Source: JAEZKC01 sp046538945
GTDB taxonomy: Bacteria; Fibrobacterota; Chitinivibrionia; Chitinivibrionales; Chitinispirillaceae
Assembly (NCBI GenBank): GCA_046538945.1
Contig: JBKHHW010000106.1
Span: 1 to 10,415, forward strand
Reading direction: 5' to 3'
Length of the DNA: 10,415 bases
Both the position numbers and the translations under genes were made by a program. Position 1 is the stretch's first letter. Each line of letters starts with the position of its first letter. Below, in pieces: positions 1 through 7,342 of this stretch. The notes below the pieces were generated by a model. It was not told the origin of the DNA. It did not search any database and worked only from the letters and a program-made list of their open reading frames with translations.

Positions 1-20
1 AACCTTGAACCTTGAACCTC
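1..20. repeat. Short tandem repeat of AACCTTG
   Basis: Two perfect copies of AACCTTG are followed by a partial third (AACCTC). The repeat lies just before the permease start and probably within or beside the end of the upstream gene. All three forward frames reach a stop early (TGA at 6-8, TGA at 13-15, TGA at 108-110), so the upstream gene's end cannot be assigned. No function is proposed. Confidence 0.4.
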
Positions 21-38
21 TTCAGCAAGGCATCAAAC

Positions 39-695
39 ATGAGTGGTCTTACTACAGTCATTCAGAAAGAGTTGAGAAGTTTTATCGGCAGTGACAAGGG
101 GGTGTTTCTGGTGTACGCCATCATCGTTGTCGCCTGGAGCTTTATGTTTATTTCCGGGGAGGGAGGGTTTGCCGGACGGTTCTGGCTGGTGTTCTTTTCG
201 GTCATAGTCGCCGCGAACTTTTCCAACACTGTCTTCATTTCCGAGCGGATGAGCGGGTCGCTGGAGGTGCTGATTACATCCGGGCTGTCAAGAGACGCCG
301 TTTTGTTCGGGAAAATGCTGTTTGTGATTCTTATGACCTCGATTATCGGTTTGAGCTGTGCGGTCATGGCCCGTTTCTGGACTGTTCTCTCTCCCGATTT
401 GGGAAATATGGATCTGTTCGGAGTTGTTGACGGGCTGCTTTATGTATCTGCGACTTTGCTCAATTCCTCAAGCAGCGCTTATTTTTCGGTGCGGCTGAGC
501 AGTCCGAGACTGCTTCATTTCATAAACCTCTTCATTCTTGGTGGAATCGTGACTCTCTACACAGTAGTTTCCCAGTTGTATATTCTTCACCCGGGCTGGC
601 TTGTGTTTACACTTCTGATTGCCGGGATCATTTTCACCATTGCTGCACGCAGGGAATTCGCGGGGGAGCGGATCATTCAGCCGATCATACTGTAA
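39..695 (+). CDS. ABC-2 type transporter permease subunit
   Basis: This 218-residue integral membrane protein has about six hydrophobic segments, at roughly residues 22-40, 48-67, 93-113, 132-150, 158-182 and 186-203. The loop after the second helix (residues about 67-92) reads ISERMSGSLEVLITSGLSRD and runs into LFGK. This is the typical ABC-2 permease pattern: an acidic residue, then a GSLE(V/L)L stretch, then a GK-bearing helix start. It should form the membrane half of an ABC exporter or gliding/efflux-type transporter, with an ATPase encoded to the left of the window. Its size and topology also recall CcmB, but no CcmB-specific feature is visible and the substrate is unknown. An in-frame TTG at 12 would add nine residues. 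The ATG at 39 is preferred because AAGG sits eight bases upstream. The gene converges on the minus-strand unit with only 12 bases between stops and no clear terminator. Confidence 0.8.
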   Translation: MSGLTTVIQKELRSFIGSDKGVFLVYAIIVVAWSFMFISGEGGFAGRFWLVFFSVIVAANFSNTVFISERMSGSLEVLITSGLSRDAVLFGKMLFVILMTSIIGLSCAVMARFWTVLSPDLGNMDLFGVVDGLLYVSATLLNSSSSAYFSVRLSSPRLLHFINLFILGGIVTLYTVVSQLYILHPGWLVFTLLIAGIIFTIAARREFAGERIIQPIIL

Positions 696-707
696 TATCG
701 GCTGCAG

Positions 708-1886
708 TCAGCTGTTGAAGTGAGATTCGGCGGAAGATTGCTTGTCTGAAAAAACAGACTGCTCTTTTCCTTCTATCAGCAGGTGGATTCTCGTGTGCAT
801 GGTTTCCACGAAGGTTTCGAGTGTTTTTCTGGGCCTGAACAGAAGGGGTTTCAGCTGAACCTTTTTACTCTTGCGAGCGCTCTGAACTGTTTTGGGAAAG
901 TATTCCAGAGCAAGCAGTCCTGCTTCAAGCGTAGCTCCTTTATTGGGAAAAATCCGCTCAAGAGTTTCCATGATCAGTTTGTCGAAATGAAACTTTCTGA
1001 ATACGTGGGTGGCCTGAAGCCAGGTCCAGAGCCGCAGCCATTGTGTAACAGTGGACTGGAGTCCTTCCCGGGTGACAGCCGGAAAGAATTCCAGGCGTGC
1101 ACCGTAGGAGAAGAACAGGTGCATGCAGCCGATAAACAGGAAAATCAGATAGAAGCGTGCAGGGTAGAGAAGACTTCCTGAGTTCCATTTGTTCAGTGCG
1201 CATCCGATTAGTGACGTCATGACAGCCGCAACGAGCAGAACTGGTAAGCTGTCAACGAACATCAGAGAAACACTCAGGAGAAAAGTCGAGCTGCTGATAA
1301 TCCTGTGCAAAGTGGAAATCGTGGTTTTGCCGCTCACTTTGAAACTGCCCACGTCACTTTCTGCTGTCCTGTCGAGCAATCTGCCGACATGGGGTGCAAG
1401 TCCGCCCACCACTCCGCCGAACAGGAGCGCAGCTGCGAACATGAATGGCAGCTGATAGAAAATCCGCGTGTTCTGGGCCATGATGAGGTACACTACTGAG
1501 ATCTGCCCGATGTTGTGGAAAAGGGCACCTGCGATACCCAACCCGACACTGCCGATCATTTTGCGTTCTCCAAGCGTTTTCCACAGCAGGGCCATGATTG
1601 TCGTTGACAGAATGCCGCCGCTGAGGCCCAGCGCAAGTGTCAGAAGAGAAAACCCGAAATAGAACCCTGAAATCCAGATTCTGAGAACTGAAAAGAGAAG
1701 CGCGTCGGTGAAGCCGTAGCGGGAAATCCATAGAATGGTGATCACGTTTGCGAATCCCGGCTTGAGCCACGGCAGAAAGGGCAGGCGAGGGATGGCCAGC
1801 TCCAGGGCATTGATGGATACTGCCAGAAGAAGCCACACCACCTTGCGGGTGACGTTGTCCTGATTTGTGTCAATAAGTGACGCCAT
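708..1886 (-). CDS. Gx-family / EcfT-like fusion membrane protein
   Basis: This 392-residue membrane protein has two recognisable parts. Residues about 15-165 match the Gx transporter family (old name heptaprenyl diphosphate synthase component I), a small membrane family resembling ECF S components. The signs are the LKPGFANVITI stretch, a following helix ending near SVLRIW, and the GLSGG and HNIGQ motifs. Residues about 188-335 resemble an EcfT/CbiQ transmembrane subunit: a LHRI start, several helices, FFPAVTREGL, WLRL, a LERIFP segment, then LEYFPKTVQSARK. That last stretch sits where EcfT carries its first Ala-Arg-Gly ATPase-coupling motif, although here Gly is Lys. The C-terminal 55 residues are basic then polar. 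No ECF ATPase gene is visible. A GTG at 1943 would add 19 residues and overlap the preceding gene by 74 bases. ATG 1886 leaves a 17-base overlap and has a weak AAAGAAAG site upstream. The transported substrate is unknown. The Gx assignment is firm; the EcfT part is an inference from pattern. Confidence 0.78.
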   Translation of the reverse strand: MASLIDTNQDNVTRKVVWLLLAVSINALELAIPRLPFLPWLKPGFANVITILWISRYGFTDALLFSVLRIWISGFYFGFSLLTLALGLSGGILSTTIMALLWKTLGERKMIGSVGLGIAGALFHNIGQISVVYLIMAQNTRIFYQLPFMFAAALLFGGVVGGLAPHVGRLLDRTAESDVGSFKVSGKTTISTLHRIISSSTFLLSVSLMFVDSLPVLLVAAVMTSLIGCALNKWNSGSLLYPARFYLIFLFIGCMHLFFSYGARLEFFPAVTREGLQSTVTQWLRLWTWLQATHVFRKFHFDKLIMETLERIFPNKGATLEAGLLALEYFPKTVQSARKSKKVQLKPLLFRPRKTLETFVETMHTRIHLLIEGKEQSVFSDKQSSAESHFNS

Positions 1887-2268
1887 CAACTGCTTTCTTT
1901 GAATCGGTGGACCGGATTTCAAGGAGAACGTGATTGGGGGCACAGACCAGTTGCTCGAAAGGACGGCTTATTGAACCGGAGCGTTTACATATCTGGTGAG
2001 GACAGTTGACGTGAATTATTCTGACTTTTCTGTCTCTGATTTCGATTTCCACAGGACCTCTGTTCCCTTTTACCGAGAAGATCAGGTCTGTGTCAAGGGG
2101 GTATTGGGCGATCATGGTATTCTGTTTGAACACGGCAACGCTGTCTGGAATCGTCGCTTTCACCATGGGAAGAATGGTGAATATGCCCCCCAGGAGTGCT
2201 ATTATGATAACTACATCGGCGATACCGAAGCTTCTGAGGGTTGAGGTGTTGTCAGCAGTGTTCTTCAT
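1870..2268 (-). CDS. NusG domain II-containing membrane-anchored protein
   Basis: This 132-residue protein has one N-terminal transmembrane helix (about residues 14-35) and a small beta-rich domain. The signature is VNCPHQICKRSG at about 87-98, followed by QLVCAPNHVLLEI at about 106-118. This is the C-x(2)-H-x-x-C ... C-x-PN pattern of the NusG domain II (former DUF1312) family, with cysteines at 89, 94 and 109. Such proteins are commonly found beside Gx-family membrane proteins and often near FMN-binding/ApbE/Rnf genes. Here the Gx gene follows with a short overlap, so the two are almost certainly co-transcribed. The fold predicts an extracytoplasmic domain, and the cysteines may bind a metal or form a disulfide. 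Its biochemical role is unknown in the family. The ATG at 2268 has no strong ribosome site. The 114 bases upstream hold no promoter I can call. Confidence 0.85.
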   Translation of the reverse strand: MKNTADNTSTLRSFGIADVVIIIALLGGIFTILPMVKATIPDSVAVFKQNTMIAQYPLDTDLIFSVKGNRGPVEIEIRDRKVRIIHVNCPHQICKRSGSISRPFEQLVCAPNHVLLEIRSTDSKKAVDGVTY

Positions 2269-2382
2269 GTCATTTTCAGAGCCGGATACGGGTTGTCACT
2301 GCTATAATTCGCTTGAGTTCACAGAACATTTATCATTAATTGCTCATATCCGCCGATAAATGCGGAATTCGCGAGAGAATAA

Positions 2383-3222
2383 TCAGTATCTGACCATTAC
2401 CTTTGCATAATAGCGCTGTTTGTATGTCGCCAACCCTATCAGTATCGAGGGTTCAGACCATTGCTTGCAGACTGAAAGCCGACCCTCCTTGATCTTTTCG
2501 AAGCCGACTTCGTGTTCATACTTCGGTTTTTTTCCGGTTATTTCCGTGTACGTTTCCGCCATTCTGTTCATCCAGCTCCTTACAGTACTGTCGAGCGAGT
2601 CGGCTTCGAGTGCCGCTGTTTCGAGTTCGTACCCCTTGTATTTCCCTTTTGGGTCGAAGTGAAACGCTGCAGTTAGGGTCACGCTGTCGAGGACTACAGA
2701 ATCTGCTCTGATGTAGTGGGGAGTGTTGACCAGTTTTCCGTTGCCGTTTTGTGAAAAGAGCCAGCGGAAGGCTTTGCGGGATACTCCGGCCGGTATGCCG
2801 AAGAGGTCGGCTGGAGACTCTTCGAGTTTGGAAGTCTCTTCTTTGACGACCGAATCTTTGTAGATTTTTTCCCGGATTTTCCGCTGCGCTGTTATTATGC
2901 TGTCCATTTCATAGAGCTGCTGTTCGAGCTGATTGGACCATGAGATTGGCTGGCAGGGCCGTATGTCCTCCGCTTTCAGTCCGGTGAAGGCCTGGTATTC
3001 TTTGAAAAGTTTCTGGTACTGCTCACCTTTAGTAGCAGAATCGATTTCTGATTTCCATTCAATAAGCTGATCTTTGCTGAGTGTGGTGGTGTCGTCAGTG
3101 CAGATCAGGTAATCATTTCTCAGTTCGTACTCAAGAGAGTCGCTCAGTTCCGACCTTTTTCTGCCGGAAGCGGCTGTGGCGATCATTGCAATAGAAAGGA
3201 TGAAAATGGATGCGGATTTCAT
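2383..3222 (-). CDS. Exported protein of unknown function, last gene of the AAA+ cassette
   Basis: I do not recognise this 279-residue protein. It begins with a classical signal peptide: MKSASIFILS, a hydrophobic core, then an AATAASG-like small-residue end near residue 20. The mature part has a charged, helix-prone N-terminal half (about 25-150, rich in E, K, Q, D). A probable alpha/beta domain follows (about 152-279). That half starts with FGIPAGVSRKAFRWLF and contains AAFHFDPKGKYKGYELE, a pattern of strand, D-x-x-G-K turn and strand. There are three cysteines in the mature part and no lipobox. In the reading frame ATG 3228 overlaps the previous gene's TGA, and ATG 3222 lies two codons later. 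GGAG is seven bases before 3222 but only one or two before 3228, so 3222 is preferred. Translation is probably coupled to the upstream gene. It should act outside the cytoplasm. Confidence 0.72.
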   Translation of the reverse strand: MKSASIFILSIAMIATAASGRKRSELSDSLEYELRNDYLICTDDTTTLSKDQLIEWKSEIDSATKGEQYQKLFKEYQAFTGLKAEDIRPCQPISWSNQLEQQLYEMDSIITAQRKIREKIYKDSVVKEETSKLEESPADLFGIPAGVSRKAFRWLFSQNGNGKLVNTPHYIRADSVVLDSVTLTAAFHFDPKGKYKGYELETAALEADSLDSTVRSWMNRMAETYTEITGKKPKYEHEVGFEKIKEGRLSVCKQWSEPSILIGLATYKQRYYAKVMVRY

Positions 3223-3224
3223 GA

Positions 3225-5057
3225 TCATTCTCCGATAAATCGAGTGGCCCAGCTTCTCACATCTTTGCCGTTGAGAACATGGAACTTTCTCAGTTTGACT
3301 AGCGTTTCGTTTGAAAAATTGGACAGCGGGATCCATACCAGGTGTTTGCCGAACCGTGACGCAAGGGAGCGCAGCTTGATTCCCGGTGCCTTGGCTGCCA
3401 CATAGGCTACCGCCTTTTCCCTGCTGAACATCAGCGCGCCGTAGGTCAGTGTCGAAGCGCAGTTCGGCAGATCCAGCCCTTCAGCAATTTCGAAGGCGTT
3501 GGGAACGGGACGGGGTGGAAAGAGAAGCGAAAGCCCTCCATAGGTACACCGGGCGATTCCCGGACCGATGAGATTCTGGAACGGGTCGGTAGAATAGAAT
3601 GTCAGAGTGGACTCCTGATCGTGCTCGGCGTACCACACTGTTCTGTGAGGATAGTGTTCATCATGGTTTTCATCAAACAGTATCACCACCGTATCTACTT
3701 TGTTTTTGACAGGGGGAATCTCCTTCACATAGATGCTTCCTGTGTGCCAGTTGCGCAGTGTTTCTCTTATGTCTATGCCGTCTTTGACCGAGGAGGTGAA
3801 TTTCTCCGTTCGTGCCAGATGTTCGGTGATGGTGCGCATGGTCTTGTTGCGCACATGGGAATTGAAGTTTTCGATAAGGGTGTCTTCAGGCACATGGGAG
3901 CACATGCCGAAGGGATTCCAGCGGTAGCGGTACCTTTTTTTTTGCAGCATGGAGGGGTCGGGTTTTATCGACAGAGTCCGCCACTGCAGATCGATGTCCC
4001 GGAAGAGATTTATCGCTTCGTGAGTCTCTTTTTCACGACCGGCAAAAGAGTCGGTGCTGACAGTGAGACGGTCGATTCCGATATTTACAAATTCATCGCT
4101 GTTTTCAAACGGAAGAAACGGATAGTACTTTGCCCCCTTGAGTATCCGGAGAGCGTAGGCGTTTCCTCCAACCCCTTTGGCTGCTTCCACGATATCGAAA
4201 AGCGAGGGAAGCAGCCTTCGGGACATCACGGTCATGTTTCTGAGATAGGTGAGGGCTGCCTGGATTCTCACGGGCGACAGTTGAGTGATCTGATCTTTAT
4301 CCTCGAAATAATTGTCTCGGATCTCCCGGAAAAGGTCCTTGACAGTTTCAACCATGTCGACGGGAGAAGAAAAGATGTCGTGGCGCTCCTGTTCGAACTT
4401 GGCAGTGACAAACGGCAGCTCGCCAAGAGCGAAGTAGAGGTGGTCGGGGTTTATGAGCCGTTTCAGGATGTTGTAGAAAACCGGCTGGGCAGAAGCCTTG
4501 TTGCAGCTTTCTTCCCGCTGGAAATGATAGACGGCGCGTGCGAAATGGCGTACGTGGACCAAGGCAAGAATCTTCTGGTGTGATGCCCGCAAATCGTGAA
4601 GCCTGGAGGCGATATGCAGTGCCGTTGTGTCCTCCTGTCCCTGAAGAAACTGCTCCGAGGCCGATGTGAGGACAAGTGAGGCAAAGGCTTCAAACCCCAG
4701 CTTCTCGATCGCGTACTCGTCCGGAAGGTTTGGGAGAGGTTCGGGGGCGTACAGTTCAGGATAACCTATGCAGTGGAAAGGGATACGATTCTGCCTCGCC
4801 TGCCGAACGCCTTCAATGCACGGATCACACGGATCGGCCGGCATGTAGATCCAGGGTTCATTTTCCCTTCGGGCGATCAGGGCGGATATGAACGGCAGGT
4901 TGTCCACAGCCTGAGCCAGGTCCTGCTGGAAGGGTGCAGGAATGTCAACTGCAATGCAGTCGTACTTTTCCTCCAGGCAGATTCTGCGCACTTGGCGGGC
5001 AAAGAGTTCCTTGCCATGGAGAATGGGCAGGATTTCTATCCCATGTCCCAGTTTCAT
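3225..5057 (-). CDS. DUF5682/YehM-like partner protein of the MoxR ATPase (tentative)
   Basis: This is a 610-residue soluble protein with no signal peptide or membrane helix. The first 110 residues read ILPILHGKELFARQVRRI, then KYDCIAVDIPAPFQQDL, then WIYMPADPCDPCIEGVRQA and a PFHCIGYP strand. This order recalls DUF5682 proteins (the YehM type), which begin with a His-bearing strand, then a 'PDAVLIEGP'-like strand, then a YYP(x)DYSPEW-like stretch and a 'vrFIDLP' strand. In DUF5682 the second strand carries Glu; here it is Asp. DUF5682 genes are typically beside MoxR-type AAA+ genes, which fits the neighbour. The remaining 500 residues are largely helical (about 115-330), then a C-terminal alpha/beta region containing GIARCTYGGLSLLFPPRP near 510-530. 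I cannot name their domains. The start overlaps the ATPase stop as ATGA, with GAGG seven bases upstream. The alternative is that it is an unrelated, lineage-specific family. Confidence 0.6.
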   Translation of the reverse strand: MKLGHGIEILPILHGKELFARQVRRICLEEKYDCIAVDIPAPFQQDLAQAVDNLPFISALIARRENEPWIYMPADPCDPCIEGVRQARQNRIPFHCIGYPELYAPEPLPNLPDEYAIEKLGFEAFASLVLTSASEQFLQGQEDTTALHIASRLHDLRASHQKILALVHVRHFARAVYHFQREESCNKASAQPVFYNILKRLINPDHLYFALGELPFVTAKFEQERHDIFSSPVDMVETVKDLFREIRDNYFEDKDQITQLSPVRIQAALTYLRNMTVMSRRLLPSLFDIVEAAKGVGGNAYALRILKGAKYYPFLPFENSDEFVNIGIDRLTVSTDSFAGREKETHEAINLFRDIDLQWRTLSIKPDPSMLQKKRYRYRWNPFGMCSHVPEDTLIENFNSHVRNKTMRTITEHLARTEKFTSSVKDGIDIRETLRNWHTGSIYVKEIPPVKNKVDTVVILFDENHDEHYPHRTVWYAEHDQESTLTFYSTDPFQNLIGPGIARCTYGGLSLLFPPRPVPNAFEIAEGLDLPNCASTLTYGALMFSREKAVAYVAAKAPGIKLRSLASRFGKHLVWIPLSNFSNETLVKLRKFHVLNGKDVRSWATRFIGE

Positions 5058-5989
5058 TCTTCGTCCTCGTCCTCGGAATCCGGGTTGAGGGTGTCATCAT
5101 CCGGAAAGAAAAAATCACCCAGATTCATCGAGGGAAGGTGTTCGCCGGAATGTTTCCGTGCGGCTGCAAGGCTTTCCAGATCCAGTGCCTCTTCTCCCAG
5201 GATCTGTTTGAGTGCGGTGTGAAGAAGCGATTCGGGGGCGGCCTCCGGTTCGCAATCCCGCAACTTGAGCGCATAGCGTATGGCATTGATTCCGTCCCGG
5301 ACTGAGAAGGGAAGGTCGAGATCGTGCGCCTTCTGAAGAAAATCCACGCACAAATCAAGCGTCTCTTCATCGCTGAACGGAAGACTGTAGGAGAGAATCC
5401 TGAGTTCGTCTTCTCTGCTTGGAAAGGGAATCCTGATCCCCGGCTGAAGTCGGGACATGATGTAGTCGGGAATTTCGAATGTGGAGGAATCCTCGTTCAT
5501 GGTGACTGCGGCTCTGAATTCCTTGTGGGCGGTTACGGTGATTCCCGCCACGACCGATTCAACCATGCGGCGGTTGTCGAAAAGTCCGGCCAGAGAGGCC
5601 CAGGATTTTTCCGACATCCTGTTTCCCTCGTCCAGTACGGCTATTCCTCCCGTGATTGCTGCAGTCAGCAGGGGGGAGGCATGGTAGGAGATCTTGCCCT
5701 GCTCGGAGAGAACCGGCGTGACCAGAAGGTCCTCCGGACGGGTGTCGGATGTGCACTGCATGATGTAGACATCCTGATTCCGCTTCTTTGCCGCTGCCAT
5801 GGCCAGAGTCGTTTTTCCGATGCCCGGATAGCCAATCACACGCGGGGTGAGGGGAAGATCGGAATCGGCGATCACCATCCAGCAGGCCAGGATCTGGCGC
5901 ATGGGTTCACTCTGCCCGATCCAGTCGGCAGGGGTCTGCAGCGGGTGGGCGAGGATCAGTTCAACATTGTCTATGGATACTTTTTTCAT
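5054..5989 (-). CDS. MoxR-type AAA+ ATPase
   Basis: This is a 311-residue AAA+ ATPase of the MoxR/AAA_5 type. Visible motifs are Walker A GYPGIGKT (about 53-60), Walker B GIAVLDEGNRM (about 115-125, with D120 and E121), sensor 1 AAVTMNED (Asn about 165), an arginine-finger-like MSRLQP (Arg about 180), FPSREDELRIL (about 189-199) and sensor 2-like SVRDGINAIRYAL (Arg about 231). It ends in a strongly acidic tail, DSEDEDEE. MoxR proteins form hexamers and act as chaperones that remodel or load cofactors on partner proteins, usually with a VWA-domain partner encoded next door. No VWA gene is seen here. A GTG at 6007 would add six residues. ATG 5989 is preferred because GGGAAG lies six bases before it. 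It heads a tight unit with the next two genes; no promoter was confidently seen in the 152 bases upstream. Confidence 0.88.
   Translation of the reverse strand: MKKVSIDNVELILAHPLQTPADWIGQSEPMRQILACWMVIADSDLPLTPRVIGYPGIGKTTLAMAAAKKRNQDVYIMQCTSDTRPEDLLVTPVLSEQGKISYHASPLLTAAITGGIAVLDEGNRMSEKSWASLAGLFDNRRMVESVVAGITVTAHKEFRAAVTMNEDSSTFEIPDYIMSRLQPGIRIPFPSREDELRILSYSLPFSDEETLDLCVDFLQKAHDLDLPFSVRDGINAIRYALKLRDCEPEAAPESLLHTALKQILGEEALDLESLAAARKHSGEHLPSMNLGDFFFPDDDTLNPDSEDEDEE
5058..5075 (-). promoter_or_regulatory. Ribosome site inside acidic tail codons of the ATPase
   Basis: The repeated GAG/GAC/GAA codons for the acidic tail end of the ATPase (S-E-D-E-D-E-E-stop) also supply GAGG seven bases before the next gene's ATG at 5057. 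The same bases therefore encode the tail and the Shine-Dalgarno site. This and the ATGA overlap support coupled translation. Confidence 0.55.
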
Positions 5990-6141
5990 GGCGACTTCCC
6001 GATTCACTTGGGTGTAAATGGTTTATTACGCTCGGGTAGAGCAGGATCGTGTTTATACAAGTAAATAAAATAAGAGATGGCAGTAGTGTATCCATTCAGA
6101 AATAGAGTGGAGCGTAACACCGGGAGTTTCATCGGGAGAAA

Positions 6142-7122
6142 TCAGTTTGTGAAAAGATCGGGGTTTTCCCTCTCCTCCCAGAAGTATCTGGCCTTTTCGG
6201 TCCACTTTTCAATGATACCGGTGTTCAGTTTCGGGTTCTGCCTCATCTCCTCTCGGCGAGTGTCCTTCAGTTCACCGAAAATGGAAAAGTAAGAGCCGGC
6301 TTTGTCCAGGTCACCAAGCCTGATCAGTATCACCACTATGAGATAGATTACCTGAAGCTCCAGTTCCTCGGAAGGGCAGTCGGAGGTGCGGTAGGCTTCC
6401 TCAAAGAAACCCAGAGCTTCCTTCAGAGTTTCTGTACTATCCAGATGATCATCACTTTGAATCTTTGCAATCTTCAGTGCATAAAACCCCAGCTTGAAAT
6501 AGGAATAGGGCATCTCGTACCAGGCCTCCTGCTGGGCACGGTTCATCGCAAGCCGGTAGGAATCGATGGCTATATTGGCCGAGCGGGGGCTTGTGAAATA
6601 GTTTTCAAAATTGACCACGGGGGAAAGCAGTTTTATGCGTTCCTTTGTCTTCTCTTTCAGGCAGCTTACAAGATTGACCGGATGCTGGGCCGTGATCTCT
6701 CCCGAACCGGAAAAGGTTTTCCGGTTAAAGTCCTTTTTATCAGGTGAGGCGAACAGGCATTCGGGACACACCGTCACAGAAAAGATGTTGTAGTCGACAG
6801 TGGGATAGCCGTTTGCGCCTGAATACACCGGCACCAGAAAATGGTCAAGCTTGATCTGCTGGCTTTTTGCCCGCAGCTCGTAGCAGGGGATCTCTTTTCT
6901 GCCGCAAACAGGACAGCTCACCTTTATTTCGAATATTGGTTCTTTTTCCTGAGAGCTGCCAGGCATGCTCTTCTGGTGTCGGTCGGGCCGGTTCTCTTTT
7001 ACAGCTTTGATGTTTTTGATGTTGATGCAGTGGCCGTAGCGGCGGATATACTCGTTGACCAGATTCACATCCTTCATCAAAAGAAAAAGCCGTCTTTTCA
7101 CTTCTGCCGTATCAGCTTTCAC
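6142..7122 (-). CDS. DUF2225 family protein with probable helical-repeat C-terminal region
   Basis: This 326-residue soluble protein contains two cysteine pairs: SCPVCGRKEI (C70, C73) and VTVCPECLFAS (C119, C122). Between them lies a region with LDHFLVPVYSG and PTVDYNIFSVTVCPEC. This is the DUF2225 pattern: a CPxC zinc-binding knuckle, then a second CPxC followed by a small-residue stretch. Residues about 165-310 are helical with repeats of A/L/Y/F spacing (YSYFKLGFYALKIAK, ALGFFEEAYRTS, LIVVILIRLGDLDKAGSYF), consistent with TPR-like helical hairpins. DUF2225 proteins occur in Firmicutes, Spirochaetes and relatives; their function is not known. The start is GTG 7122, with AAGGGGGA upstream at a spacing of nine. 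It lies 152 bases upstream of the ATPase gene on the same strand, so a shared transcript is possible but not shown. It is divergent from rex across 277 bases. Confidence 0.8.
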   Translation of the reverse strand: MKADTAEVKRRLFLLMKDVNLVNEYIRRYGHCINIKNIKAVKENRPDRHQKSMPGSSQEKEPIFEIKVSCPVCGRKEIPCYELRAKSQQIKLDHFLVPVYSGANGYPTVDYNIFSVTVCPECLFASPDKKDFNRKTFSGSGEITAQHPVNLVSCLKEKTKERIKLLSPVVNFENYFTSPRSANIAIDSYRLAMNRAQQEAWYEMPYSYFKLGFYALKIAKIQSDDHLDSTETLKEALGFFEEAYRTSDCPSEELELQVIYLIVVILIRLGDLDKAGSYFSIFGELKDTRREEMRQNPKLNTGIIEKWTEKARYFWEERENPDLFTN

Positions 7123-7278
7123 AGGACTTCATCCCCCTTGATTTTGAGTGATAGCAGAGTCTTGCACGGAACTATTCCGGACCAGCTTATGATTAGGTAG
7201 ACTAGTGTTTAGTATTATCCATTACTTTAAGTATGCCTTTTCTGACCCGGGGCTGCAACATTTTTCTAAACAAAATAA

Positions 7279-7296
7279 TTGTGAAAATATTCACGA
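7279..7296. promoter_or_regulatory. Rex operator, distal site
   Basis: The site reads TTGTGAA-AATA-TTCACGA. The Rex consensus is an inverted repeat TTGTGAA-N4-TTCACAA, and this copy differs at one base. It lies in the divergent region between the DUF2225 gene and rex, centred 95 bp (about nine helical turns) upstream of the second site. It could help Rex bind cooperatively by looping, or control the leftward gene. Confidence 0.8.
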
Positions 7297-7342
7297 CAAG
7301 GGCGTTTTCCTGGAATTTTCAGGTTGTGTGGTGAAATTTTCC

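Noticed and set aside
698..712. GGCTG/CAGCT hairpin between convergent stops at 695 and 708
   Set aside because: Short stem with a G-T pair and no T-run on either strand.
2349..2366. Hairpin TCCGC/GCGGA between the exported-protein gene and the NusG-II gene
   Set aside because: The stem is only five base pairs with an eight-base loop and no T-run on either strand, so it is not a supported terminator.
3621..4583. Long open frame on the plus strand opposite the 610-residue gene
   Set aside because: It is antisense to a gene with clear ribosome site, coupled junctions and family-like motifs. Its own translation has low-quality, Cys/His/Val-rich composition and no recognisable domain.
6026..6117. 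Inverted 8-base words TTACGCTC (6026-6033) and GAGCGTAA (6110-6117)
   Set aside because: They are short, 76 bases apart and have no other sign of an element. Chance is likely.
6591..6608. Possible third Rex site TTGTGAA-ATAG-TTTTCAA inside the DUF2225 gene
   Set aside because: The right half has two mismatches, and the site is inside coding sequence far from a promoter. A chance match is likely.
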